The position numbers and the translations under genes are program-made. 64,000 nt of DNA from Comamonadaceae bacterium 2FH. GTDB lineage: Bacteria; Pseudomonadota; Gammaproteobacteria; Burkholderiales; Burkholderiaceae_C. Shown here one piece after another: positions 45,980 through 54,740 of this stretch. The stretch spans positions 124,001 to 188,000 of the forward strand of contig SCMQ01000002.1 of assembly GCA_005503335.1 (NCBI GenBank), written 5' to 3'. The first letter of the stretch is position 1; each line of letters begins with the position of its first letter. The notes under the pieces were generated by a model that searched no databases, had not been told where the DNA came from, and saw only the letters and a program-made list of their open reading frames with translations.

Positions 45980-47712
45980 GTCTGTTTTTCTCCTGATGCT
46001 GAATTCGGGCTGTCCCCCGACTGAAACTTGATTTCGCCAATCGCCACGCCGAGCGCGCGGCCGCCATTCGGCGCATCTTGCGATGGCGTGACGACGATGG
46101 AGACTTCTGTTTTTTTGCCCGCAGCGCAAGGCGCAATCTCGAGACTGAATGCGCTCCAGTCCTCTCCTGCCTCCACGCCTTGCAGATGAGGCTTGCCATC
46201 GATCTCGATATCGACGGTCGCGCCGCCCAGCGACCTCCACATGAAACTCAGGTGGCCAGGATCGGAGCGAAAGCTGCCCCTCTTGCCACACCACGCGAAG
46301 TATCGATAGGAATCCGTTTCTATGGGGTAGAAGTTTGTGCTATCGCGCAGCAGGGCGCTTAGCTCGACGAGTTGATCGAAGGAAGGCGTCCTTCTTGCGT
46401 CGGCGAATTCGACATCCCGCAGGGCGACCCCGCGCACAATATCGTCCGGCTTATGGTGCGGCTTCAAGTAGTCGATCGACACCTTCCTCAGCGGGGAGTC
46501 CTGGGACGGAGGAACAACTATCTGAAACTGTACCCAGTGCGATGGAATATCGATCTGCCGATAGAAAATATTACCGTCGATGCTGATATTCACGGTTGCG
46601 CCCGCCTCGGTCCGCCAGAGGCCGTTGATCACACCCGCTTGGCACTCGAACTTCGCCGACGCCTTGCTCCATGCAAAGAGCGAGTCGCCGTCCTGCTCGA
46701 TCATGTGAAAACCGCTTTGCAACCGGGCGGGTTGCGGACCGCTCTGAAGCTCCGCATAAACGTCGACCAGATGCTCGACGACCTTATCCCATGTGAAGTT
46801 GGCGCTCACAACAATAGTCGACAAAAACGTCTTTCGACGTGAGACGCTTTCCGCGATAGCGTTGCTGATACCCGCAACATCGTCATGATCGACGTAGCGC
46901 GCTCCGGCACCGAAGTATTCGCGCGTACACCCTTCGCCGGTCACGACCACCGGCGCACCACACGCGAAGGCCTCCAGCGCAGCCAGGCCCGGCGTTTCCA
47001 ATGTGCTCGGAAGCGCAAAAACGGAACATGCCGCGTAGGCGGAACGCAATTCGTCCGAGTCGTGGGCTAGCGGCCCGAGGTACTTGAGTTGCTCACCGCC
47101 TTCTTCGAAGCACTGCTTAGCGTACTCGGCATCACGCACGTGGCCAACGATAATCAGCGTCAAATCAGGGTGTGCCTTAAGCGCACGAATAAGGTTCAGC
47201 TGATTTTTTCGTGGCTCGATGTTCGCCACGTTCAGCACGAATGGGCTGTGAATTCCATGCATTGACCGAAAGATGCTGGCATCGGCGGCCACTAGGAATT
47301 GACGGTCAATGCCGTTGTAGACAGTGGCAAACTTCTCGCGCTCGATATTGAACACGATTGCCAGAAGATCACATTCCGCGTTCGAGTTGCACACCACACG
47401 GTCGGACAACACGAACATCAGGCGAATCTCGTCGAACGGGTAGTTCTTCTTCGTTTCCTCAGTGATCCATAGGTTCGGCGACACCAGAAGCGGCATGCCG
47501 ACGCTTTTTACGAACGAGCAGAAGTGCAGCGACCCGCTCATGCAAGAAAAGAAATGTACGATGTCGTGGCTCTTGAACTGCGGAGCCCAAGGGTTAAGCA
47601 GCGTAACATCCACGTTTCGTCTAAGCAGATGTTTTTGATACTGCATGATCTGCACTTCCCCACCGCCTGGGGTGTGGAACGCCATGGGGTACGTGTTAAA
47701 CAGTATTTTCAT
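45967..47712 (-). CDS. Family 4 glycosyltransferase with tandem C-terminal repeat domains
   Basis: A 581-residue protein. Residues 1-325 are GT4: MKILFNTYPMAFHTPGGGEV, NVANIEPRKNQLNLIRALKA and the donor motif STLETPGLAALEAFACGAPV. Residues 336-437 and 461-564 are two copies of a beta-rich module: each has FAW, WR, GGATV/AGATV, a xIxIDG turn, a W-x-x-F strand and a final RGVA/LGVA...F strand. The modules resemble non-catalytic carbohydrate-binding beta-sandwiches by pattern, but I do not recognise a named family. GC is below neighbours to the left. Confidence 0.8.
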   Translation of the reverse strand: MKILFNTYPMAFHTPGGGEVQIMQYQKHLLRRNVDVTLLNPWAPQFKSHDIVHFFSCMSGSLHFCSFVKSVGMPLLVSPNLWITEETKKNYPFDEIRLMFVLSDRVVCNSNAECDLLAIVFNIEREKFATVYNGIDRQFLVAADASIFRSMHGIHSPFVLNVANIEPRKNQLNLIRALKAHPDLTLIIVGHVRDAEYAKQCFEEGGEQLKYLGPLAHDSDELRSAYAACSVFALPSTLETPGLAALEAFACGAPVVVTGEGCTREYFGAGARYVDHDDVAGISNAIAESVSRRKTFLSTIVVSANFTWDKVVEHLVDVYAELQSGPQPARLQSGFHMIEQDGDSLFAWSKASAKFECQAGVINGLWRTEAGATVNISIDGNIFYRQIDIPSHWVQFQIVVPPSQDSPLRKVSIDYLKPHHKPDDIVRGVALRDVEFADARRTPSFDQLVELSALLRDSTNFYPIETDSYRYFAWCGKRGSFRSDPGHLSFMWRSLGGATVDIEIDGKPHLQGVEAGEDWSAFSLEIAPCAAGKKTEVSIVVTPSQDAPNGGRALGVAIGEIKFQSGDSPNSASGEKQTCAS

Positions 47713-47738
47713 TATTCGGTGGGGAAGAGGCGGCCACC

Positions 47739-48704
47739 TCAGCAACGCGTCAAGTATTCAATAAGTGGTGTGGCGGCTGTGTCAGGTATGAAGTCGGTGT
47801 AATGCGCGATATCCATCGTGGTGGAAAACTTATCCGGTTTAGAAAAAGATGCCAGAACTTCTTTCCTGACTTCTGCTACGTCAAGCGGAGAAACCTGCAC
47901 ACAGCGGTCCTGGAGGAATTCACTCACCCAGTCGGTTCTGGATAGCAGTAAACGACATCCCAGAACGGCAGCCTCGAGCGCTGAGGTACCGGGGAAGTCT
48001 AGGGGCAGCTCGATGAAAAGGCGGCAGTGTGCCAGTGCTGATACATGCAGTTCGGATCCGAAGGGCATAGAGGGTATAAAGTGAACGTTCTTGCCCGCCT
48101 CAGCCCGACATTGCTCGAAATAATCACGACAGCGCACTTGACCGGAAATTACAAGAGGGGTGTCCAATTCATTGAACGCACGGATTGCCGTTAGCTGATT
48201 TTTTTGCGGCTCGATGATCCCCGGCCAAATGGCGTAATCTTCAAGCCCATAGGACTCCTTAAATACAGCACTCACGCCATGCCGAAAGAACTTTCGTGAA
48301 ACAAGTGGGACGATATGGATTACATCCATCTGAGAAATATCAAAATACTCTCTGAAAAGTCGCTCCTCCGCGGAAGACTTAAAGACTACTGCATCGAAGC
48401 GGGAGACCAGATGTCGGAGATAGTCAAGGTGCTCTGGTGAGGGAGGGGTCACAAACCAGAGGTTGGGCCACAGGATGCGTCGGCGGCCTCCGCCTGAAGC
48501 TGCGTCGACAATGAGATCAGAACCATTGATCGTCGAGAAATGAATGAGCTCATCATATTCATCTATTGGCAGGCTCGTTGGCCCGTAAAGATCCGAAATT
48601 ATCCCTGCTCCATTAAGCGCATCCTTTAGAAGATGAATTTCCCGCTCGCCTCCCCCGTGATGGATATAGGCTCCGGGGTAGGTGGTAATCAATACCCGTT
48701 TCAT
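47739..48704 (-). CDS. Glycosyltransferase (GT4-like, short)
   Basis: A 321-residue GT-B protein: MKRVLITTYPGAYIHHGGGE at the N-terminus, WPGIIEPQKNQLTAIRAFNE and the donor-loop relative PLDFPGTSALEAAVLGCRLL, where the usual EGFGL is replaced by DFPGTS. The first Glu of the E-x7-E motif is thus Asp-like. It is similar in layout to the N-terminal part of the 581-residue protein that follows. Its start overlaps the stop of the phosphatase gene (ATGA). Substrate unknown. Confidence 0.78.
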   Translation of the reverse strand: MKRVLITTYPGAYIHHGGGEREIHLLKDALNGAGIISDLYGPTSLPIDEYDELIHFSTINGSDLIVDAASGGGRRRILWPNLWFVTPPSPEHLDYLRHLVSRFDAVVFKSSAEERLFREYFDISQMDVIHIVPLVSRKFFRHGVSAVFKESYGLEDYAIWPGIIEPQKNQLTAIRAFNELDTPLVISGQVRCRDYFEQCRAEAGKNVHFIPSMPFGSELHVSALAHCRLFIELPLDFPGTSALEAAVLGCRLLLSRTDWVSEFLQDRCVQVSPLDVAEVRKEVLASFSKPDKFSTTMDIAHYTDFIPDTAATPLIEYLTRC

Positions 48705-49306
48705 AAAGCCGCTCCTGCAATGCTGGCCAGAGGTACGAACCGGTAACGAACTTGATCGTCTTGGTTAATGGTGATCTGGACAAAATCGCAATTCCCTATC
48801 GAAAACGTCGGGTAATGTGCGATATCGAGCGCGAGCAGATGGTGCAGTATCCCGCACACAGTGCCTTCATGACCGGCCACCAGCACGATCTCATCCCTGG
48901 TCCAAGATAGGGATGCGTTCCGGTACCAGTTGGCCACGCGCTTTAACATGTCGTTGAGGGATTCCCCTGCCGGGTAACGCAAGTCGGGATTGAGCCCCTG
49001 GTAGCGATAGCGCCTATCCCTTGTCCAGAGTTCGTCAACGCAGAGGTGACTAGCCTCCCCCGTATCCAGTTCGATCAGTTCGCGAGCAATCGTGACATCC
49101 AGATCCGTCATCATTGGGGCAATCGTCTGCTTAGCCCTCGACAGCGGTGAGGAGTAGATCCGGGTGAAGGGAATCGAGTCGAGATGACGGCAGACGAGCC
49201 GAGCTTGCTTTAGCCCGCTTTCGGAGAGAGGATAATCCGACGCGCCGCAAACGAGGCGGGCCTCGTTTGCTGTACTGGCTCCGTGTCTAAGAAGAAAGAT
49301 ATCCAC
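48701..49306 (-). CDS. Histidine phosphatase family protein
   Basis: A 201-residue phosphoglycerate-mutase-like protein: IFLLRHGASTANEARLVCG (catalytic RHG at 7-9), YSSPLSRAKQTI (second Arg), and VLVAGHEGTVCGILHHLL (second His). It is not the usual neighbour of glycosyltransferases; a sugar-bisphosphate or nucleotide-sugar precursor phosphatase is possible. Coupled by ATGA overlap to the next glycosyltransferase. Confidence 0.88.
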   Translation of the reverse strand: MDIFLLRHGASTANEARLVCGASDYPLSESGLKQARLVCRHLDSIPFTRIYSSPLSRAKQTIAPMMTDLDVTIARELIELDTGEASHLCVDELWTRDRRYRYQGLNPDLRYPAGESLNDMLKRVANWYRNASLSWTRDEIVLVAGHEGTVCGILHHLLALDIAHYPTFSIGNCDFVQITINQDDQVRYRFVPLASIAGAAL

Positions 49307-49307
49307 T

Positions 49308-50492
49308 TCAGAAACCGTAAGTGTTAAAGATGCCGACTTCGCAATCTAGGCGCCTTCCCTCCAGATCATCGGAATACGAGAAATTGCTCTGAATGAGCTG
49401 GATACGTTCCAGCATCAGATTGCTAATTTTCTGCATCGAAAATTCTCTTGCAATCCGATCTCGTGCACGCTGGGCCATGCGGAGTTTTTCGGGGTAATCA
49501 CTCAGCATCGATCTGAATGCTGCGATGGCGCTCTCCATGTTCGGCTCGGCCCAGACATCGTTCTTGCGATACCGCAATCGATCATGTCCCACCTGGCACA
49601 GCTCGTAAGCCACCAGATTTGTATCGGCTGCATCACAGAATTCCATGTTGCCCGAGTAACCGGTGGTGATGACTGGAATTCCCCGGCTCATGGCATCCGA
49701 AATAGTCAAACCGAAGCCTTCGGCCCGGTGGAGTGAGACATAGGCGTCCGCGCGCTCCTCATACAACTCCTCGATCACGTGGTTCTCGACATAGCCTTCG
49801 ATTACTTCGATGTTTGAATATTCCGTAGAAATGTCGCGCAATTTTTCAGAAAGCACGGGGTCGTGCTCAAGATTGCTGACCTTCACGACCAGCTTTACTT
49901 GTTCGTTGTGGCCATACGCTTCGACGAACGCCCTGAGCGTGAAGAGAGCATTCTTCCGCTCGGCATCACTATAGGTATTGAAAATCGTCAGGAATGTAAA
50001 GGCGCCACACACATCGCCCCGTATTCTGGCTGCGATCCGATCTGAGCCTTCACGAGGCTCGATGTGAAGCGGAATCCTGATGACTGGAATGTTGGCGGAG
50101 CGTGCAATCGCTGTCTGGCAGAACGAAGAGGCCGTCCATATCTCATCGAAGAATTCCAGTTGTCGCGACCATTGCTCTGGAATTTTCTGTACTTCGCAGA
50201 ACCAGTAGCCAATATTGTAGAAGCCTTCCATGGCGCCGGAACTGAGTCTGGAGAAATAGTGGGGCACCCATCGGGCACTGAACTGGAATATATTTATCTT
50301 GTCTTTGAGAGAGCGCAATAACCTGTCGTCAATGACGGTATCCTTTCCGGTCTGCAGTGCAACAGGCCTTGAAAGGATAAACTCCTGAATGGGCAGGCTA
50401 GTTTTGCGAAGGCAGGCAGCATTCAGGGCGGCAGCGCGGCCGATTCCGTCTGCAGTTTCTGAAGACCCGAAAAAATTAACTCCATTTGTCAT
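49308..50492 (-). CDS. Family 4 glycosyltransferase
   Basis: A 394-residue GT-B protein: NGVNFFGSSETADGIGRAAA, FNIGYWFCEVQKIPEQW-like acceptor segment, TIFNTYSDAERKNALFTLRA, and the donor motif SLHRAEGFGLTISDAMSRGI. Start at ATG 50492, one residue pair after a possible TTG at 50498. It is the first gene of the leftward low-GC block 43.4-50.5 kb. Sugar specificity unknown. Confidence 0.88.
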   Translation of the reverse strand: MTNGVNFFGSSETADGIGRAAALNAACLRKTSLPIQEFILSRPVALQTGKDTVIDDRLLRSLKDKINIFQFSARWVPHYFSRLSSGAMEGFYNIGYWFCEVQKIPEQWSRQLEFFDEIWTASSFCQTAIARSANIPVIRIPLHIEPREGSDRIAARIRGDVCGAFTFLTIFNTYSDAERKNALFTLRAFVEAYGHNEQVKLVVKVSNLEHDPVLSEKLRDISTEYSNIEVIEGYVENHVIEELYEERADAYVSLHRAEGFGLTISDAMSRGIPVITTGYSGNMEFCDAADTNLVAYELCQVGHDRLRYRKNDVWAEPNMESAIAAFRSMLSDYPEKLRMAQRARDRIAREFSMQKISNLMLERIQLIQSNFSYSDDLEGRRLDCEVGIFNTYGF

Positions 50493-50812
50493 TTTCAAAA
50501 ACCTTTGTGCAAGCTGCGCAATGTATCCGGAGTCTTTCGTATGATCGGGCCATTTTTCTATCCGATGTCAGTCGAGAATTTCCTGGCTTTGAGCTTCCGG
50601 CGCTGAAATTGCCGGAAAAAATTCTGCCATCGTGATGCCGAGTTGATATGTTTAATGCCTTGCTGTAATTTTATTGCAGGCGGGGAGATGGTTCAAAGCT
50701 TGGCGGAAAATTATACGAAAATCTTCGTCGGGAACATCGGCTTTGGGTGGTTTCGCTCAACTTTGGCAGAGAGCTGTCAGGCCATTCTGGCTCTGTTTTT
50801 TGTTGTGCTGCA
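50493..50812. other. AT-rich intergenic stretch, no convincing gene
   Basis: The 320 bases between two leftward glycosyltransferase genes have no credible coding frame. A perfect inverted repeat, TTCCGGC (50595-50601) and GCCGGAA (50611-50617), may be the stem of a transcript end for the genes to the right (a T-run follows only weakly on the minus strand). A promoter for the leftward block probably lies here, but I could not pick one with confidence. Confidence 0.5.
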
Positions 50813-52039
50813 TTATTTTCTATGCCAAGAATTATTAAGGTGCTGTTGTCCTAATATTCTTTGACAATGTTCGTTCACAATTGAAAGCATCTTATTAAGT
50901 CTGGCTCGCCATGTGTTTTCACCCACATACGCAAATATCTCGTCGGAGGTCAACTTCCCTCTCCGCAATTGCTCTTCGACCGCGCTGCGGTAACTATCCT
51001 TGTCGCACGCTACCTTGATCCCCTCGCTATGCTGCTTGGTAAAGTCAAGAGGCGTTGACACCACCGGTAAGCCTGCAGCGAGATACTCGAAGTACTTCAT
51101 GGGAAACATTGAGCGCGTGTAGTCATTGAGTAGCGTTGGCAGCGTGCCCACGTCGATGCCGCGTAGGTAGTCCGGCAACTGCTGATATGACTTATGCCCG
51201 AGAAAGTGCACGTTGGGCAGACTGCGCAGTTTAGGCATCCACGGGTTGTGCTGTCCTTCCCGCTCCTCGCCAATCAGTATCCAGCTCCAGTCAGGGCGGG
51301 ACTTGGCGACGTCATGGATCAATTCAAAGTCGATCTTGTAGTCGGACAGGGCGCCAACGTAGCCAATGCGCGGACAGGGAATGCCCGCCAAGTCGTGCGG
51401 CAGAGGGCCGGGTTGGCGCGCCCCGCCAAAGTGCTCTACATCCGCCACATTGGGAAAGTAATGGGTGTTGGCATTGAAGGGCAGGCACTTGTCCTTTAGC
51501 GCCTCGCTGGTCACGAAAACCGTCTCGCATTGGCGCAGCAGGCGTCGCTCCTCGGTGTTGAAGGTCAAGGGGTCGATGCCGGGGATGGCCGAGAGGTCGT
51601 CCACGCAGTGGTAGACCATAGGGCCGCGCCTCAGGCGGGCCACGGTCCCCAACATGAAGGGGTGGTAGGTCCAGATCAGCGGCAGCTTGAAACCTTGGCG
51701 CTGCATGAAGAGTTTGATGCGCAGGCTGAGCCAGCCCTGGTTGATGGCGCGCACCAGAGGCCAGTGCTGTTTGAAAGGCACGGCAATGGGGGACATGACC
51801 CACACACCAGGCTCTACCTGCCGCGGGGGACGCAGGCCGCGTTTGAGTCGTCGCCAGATGCGGCTCAGGTCGCGACCGCTTGCCGTGGGTGGGCGCAGGC
51901 CGATGCTTTCAATGTAAAGCACGCGATAGCCCTGCAGCGCCAAGTGGTGCGCTGTATGCTGCTTGTTGGTCCAGTAGGGGGTGTCCCAATCGGCCGTGGC
52001 AAACAGCACCACATCTTTGGAGTCTGTCGTCGAATTCAT
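50813..52039 (-). CDS. Glycosyltransferase (GT-B, GT4-like)
   Basis: A 408-residue protein: VLFATADWDTPYWTNKQHTA at the start, GYVGALSDYKIDFELIHDVA, WILIGEEREGQHNPWMPKLR and MFPMKYFEYLAAGLPVVSTP (donor motif with KxFEYLAAGxPVV). This type occurs widely in capsule and exopolysaccharide loci. The start overlaps the wecB stop by four bases. Confidence 0.85.
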   Translation of the reverse strand: MNSTTDSKDVVLFATADWDTPYWTNKQHTAHHLALQGYRVLYIESIGLRPPTASGRDLSRIWRRLKRGLRPPRQVEPGVWVMSPIAVPFKQHWPLVRAINQGWLSLRIKLFMQRQGFKLPLIWTYHPFMLGTVARLRRGPMVYHCVDDLSAIPGIDPLTFNTEERRLLRQCETVFVTSEALKDKCLPFNANTHYFPNVADVEHFGGARQPGPLPHDLAGIPCPRIGYVGALSDYKIDFELIHDVAKSRPDWSWILIGEEREGQHNPWMPKLRSLPNVHFLGHKSYQQLPDYLRGIDVGTLPTLLNDYTRSMFPMKYFEYLAAGLPVVSTPLDFTKQHSEGIKVACDKDSYRSAVEEQLRRGKLTSDEIFAYVGENTWRARLNKMLSIVNEHCQRILGQQHLNNSWHRK

Positions 52040-53160
52040 GCGGCAAAGGCCTGAACGGATTCACCCAGCATGGCTGACAAAATGCGCTGGCTCGCCAAGC
52101 CATCCCCGTACGGGTTGGGCAACCGGGACAGTCGGTTTTGGATCTGTGTGTCGGCCAGGTATGCCTCTGCTGCGTGGATGACTGCATCGGTACCCGTGCC
52201 TGCCAAGCTGGCAAAGCCGGCCACGATGCCCTCGCTGCGTTCGGTATGTTCGCGCATCACGACGGTGGGCACGCCGAACGAAGGCGCTTCTTCCTGAATG
52301 CCGCCAGAGTCCGTGATGATCAGACGCGACTGGCTTTGCAGGTACAGGTTGGTTTCAAAGTCGACAGGATCGATCAATCTCAGGTTGGCGATGTTGTCGA
52401 GTTGTGTGAAGACCTCGGTGCGCACTTTCGGATTCAGATGGACCGGGAAAACAAAGCCGAGTTCGGGGTGCCGTTCGCACAGACTACGCAAGGCGGCGCA
52501 AATCCTCACTAATACCGATCCATGGTTTTCGCGGCGGTGCGCGGTGATCAACACCAGCGGTTTGTCGGGAAAAGGCCGGGGCATCGACGGCATGCTGCCG
52601 TTGTGCCAGCGCGACTGCATCATGGCGATGGCATCCACCACCGTGTTCCCGGTCACCATGACCTGGGTGCTGTCGATGTTCTCGCGCACCAGGTTCTCGG
52701 CGGCTCGGGCGGTTGGCGCAAAGTGCCAACCAGCCATGCGGCCAATGAGCGTGCGGTTCAGCTCTTCCGGGAATGGGCTGGCCAGGTCGCCCGTACGAAG
52801 GCCTGCTTCCACGTGGCCAACGGGAATGCGCTGATAGAACGCTGCCAGCGCACCCACCAGTGCCGATGTGGTGTCGCCTTGTACCAGAACGGCGTCGGGG
52901 CGATGCTCCGTCATCGTCGCACTTAGCGATTCCAGTAGCCTGGCTGTGAGCCCCGGCAGGCTCTGGCTCTCACGCATTACGGCCAGGTCCACATCAGGTT
53001 GGATACCGAATACTTTCAGTGCCTGGTCCAGCATCTCCCGGTGTTGGCCGGTAGAACACACCAGCAGTTCAATCCGGTCCGCGCGGCGCCGTGCCTCGGC
53101 GACGACGGGGGCCAGCTTGATGACCTCCGGCCGGGTACCCAATACGATCATTAACTTCAC
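52036..53160 (-). CDS. wecB: UDP-N-acetylglucosamine 2-epimerase (non-hydrolysing)
   Basis: A 374-residue enzyme interconverting UDP-GlcNAc and UDP-ManNAc: MKLMIVLGTRPEVIKLAPVV, STGQHREMLDQALKVFGI, VQGDTTSALVGALAAFY, GHVEAGLRTGDLASPFPEEL (catalytic His/Glu region) and SDSGGIQEEAPSFGVPTVVM-like UDP site (ITDSGGIQEEAPS). No UDP-ManNAc dehydrogenase (wecC) is seen, so ManNAc itself, rather than ManNAcA, may be used. Overlaps both neighbours by four bases. Confidence 0.95.
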   Translation of the reverse strand: MKLMIVLGTRPEVIKLAPVVAEARRRADRIELLVCSTGQHREMLDQALKVFGIQPDVDLAVMRESQSLPGLTARLLESLSATMTEHRPDAVLVQGDTTSALVGALAAFYQRIPVGHVEAGLRTGDLASPFPEELNRTLIGRMAGWHFAPTARAAENLVRENIDSTQVMVTGNTVVDAIAMMQSRWHNGSMPSMPRPFPDKPLVLITAHRRENHGSVLVRICAALRSLCERHPELGFVFPVHLNPKVRTEVFTQLDNIANLRLIDPVDFETNLYLQSQSRLIITDSGGIQEEAPSFGVPTVVMREHTERSEGIVAGFASLAGTGTDAVIHAAEAYLADTQIQNRLSRLPNPYGDGLASQRILSAMLGESVQAFAA

Positions 53161-54740
53161 AGGTGGATCCCTTCGGTGCCCAGTGGATGGGTGGTGCCTG
53201 CATATTCAACGGCGACTTGCCAGCGCGAATTCGCCGAGCCTGGGTGCACGCTCCACGACCCGTACCCGCTCACGCGCACTGAGGCGCGGTCACCCAGAAA
53301 GTCCAGGGTATCGCTCTCATTGGCCCATAAGACATCGTCATGGCCTTGGATGTACTTGATGAACTGGCGATGCATCTCGACGCGCTGGGTTTCGCTGGCC
53401 CAGCCATACTGGTAGCGCTCGGAAAAAGGGTGATCGAGATAACCGAGAAAGGTGCCGCTTGCCAATGCGAGGTCAAATGCTTGCTTGAAGATGCATAGCG
53501 GATCATCTCCATCCAGCATGCAGTCGCCATGCAGCATGCATTGCTGGCTGTGGCCGATGAATCCTTCACTTGATCCTGGCGGCACGCCGGCACGCGCCAT
53601 CAGGAAGTCAGGGTCATTGCGGATGATGCCGCCAATGCAGCCGGCGTAGCCAGCATCGGCCAGGGCTGCCCGCGCGTAGGCGGGTGTCTGATGGAAGGGG
53701 GAAACAGCGTACCGTACCGGCTGATTTGTGACGGCCTGGATGGCCGCGGCAGAATGACTGCCTTCCCAGAGTGCGGCTTCGTAGCTTCCGCCCCAGTCCG
53801 GGGCGTGGGTTGCGGTATGCGACAAGATGGCGCCGCCGGTGGCCAGTACTTCGCGCGGTAACGAATGGTGCGTTGGATCCTCCAGCACCTTGGCGTGCAG
53901 CGCCAGCGAAAACGGGGCACCCATCTCGCGATAGGCAGTCCATAACGCACGTGCCGATTCCACATCTTCATCGCAGTCCAGGCGCATGGTGACGGCACAA
54001 CGATAGCCGGCAGGCACTTCTGCCAGCACAGGCTGGCACGGAAGCTCGGCATGCCGGTGGTGCGCCAGGAAGGTCTCGACCAGTCGCCAGTCGTGGCCGT
54101 CCACGGGGCCCACGGGCCGGTTGAACCAAAGCAGGCTTGCGTGCGGGCTGTCCCACAGACCTGCGTAAGCGCCCACCACCTCGTCTGCAATGATCAGGTC
54201 CGCCAAACCGGAGGACGCGGATTGCTCTGTCCATTGGATGTTCTGGCTACAGGCCCAAATGGAACCGTCCATCCGGATCGCGCCATAGCCGAGGTTGTTC
54301 CATTCGTCCGTAAAGTCGTAGCGCAGGCAGGGGCGGTATGCGATGGGTGACGCCACTCCTGCCACGGCTCCACGGTATCGCACGCCCAGGGAGCTTTCGC
54401 TCATCCCATGGGTCGGTGCCGGCGCGCATGTGGCAGCTTGCTGCATATCTGGTGTCCAGGTGCCGACAGTCACATCCAGCTCGGCAGCCAAGGCGGGCGG
54501 CAACGCCCCGCAAACCAGCAACTTGGTTTGCGTCGATCGGTAGGCGCGGATGAGCCAGTCGCTCCAACTCTCAGGCGGGTCCACGACTGCAAGTATGGGC
54601 GACAGGCCGCCTTGTAGTGCCACTTCACAATGGTCCGCGGATGCAAGCGTCACTTGCTCCGCCGAGCAACTGCGACGCAGCGCAGACGCAAGGACGGCGC
54701 CAGCTTCCAGTCGGTGGCCGGGGCATGCAAGAAGGATCAT
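53157..54740 (-). CDS. Polysaccharide deacetylase-like protein with an extra N-terminal domain
   Basis: A 527-residue protein. The C-terminal half carries NodB-homology marks: TMRLDCDEDVES (Asp255/Asp257), LSHTATHAPDWGG (His308, His312, the metal-binding H-x3-H) and later segments ending in a beta-rich tail. The first 240 residues are not typical of deacetylases and look like a separate alpha/beta domain. No signal peptide, so it probably acts in the cytoplasm on a lipid-linked or nucleotide sugar. It is coupled (ATGA) to wecB and to the CapK-like gene. Confidence 0.75.
   Translation of the reverse strand: MILLACPGHRLEAGAVLASALRRSCSAEQVTLASADHCEVALQGGLSPILAVVDPPESWSDWLIRAYRSTQTKLLVCGALPPALAAELDVTVGTWTPDMQQAATCAPAPTHGMSESSLGVRYRGAVAGVASPIAYRPCLRYDFTDEWNNLGYGAIRMDGSIWACSQNIQWTEQSASSGLADLIIADEVVGAYAGLWDSPHASLLWFNRPVGPVDGHDWRLVETFLAHHRHAELPCQPVLAEVPAGYRCAVTMRLDCDEDVESARALWTAYREMGAPFSLALHAKVLEDPTHHSLPREVLATGGAILSHTATHAPDWGGSYEAALWEGSHSAAAIQAVTNQPVRYAVSPFHQTPAYARAALADAGYAGCIGGIIRNDPDFLMARAGVPPGSSEGFIGHSQQCMLHGDCMLDGDDPLCIFKQAFDLALASGTFLGYLDHPFSERYQYGWASETQRVEMHRQFIKYIQGHDDVLWANESDTLDFLGDRASVRVSGYGSWSVHPGSANSRWQVAVEYAGTTHPLGTEGIHL

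Noticed and set aside
50595-50617. Inverted repeat taken as a strong terminator
   Set aside because: The stem is short with a 9-base loop and lacks a proper T-run in the needed direction; kept only as a note.
50643-50864. 73-residue frame on the plus strand in the AT-rich gap
   Set aside because: Cys-rich odd composition, no ribosome site, overlaps the end of a real gene on the other strand.
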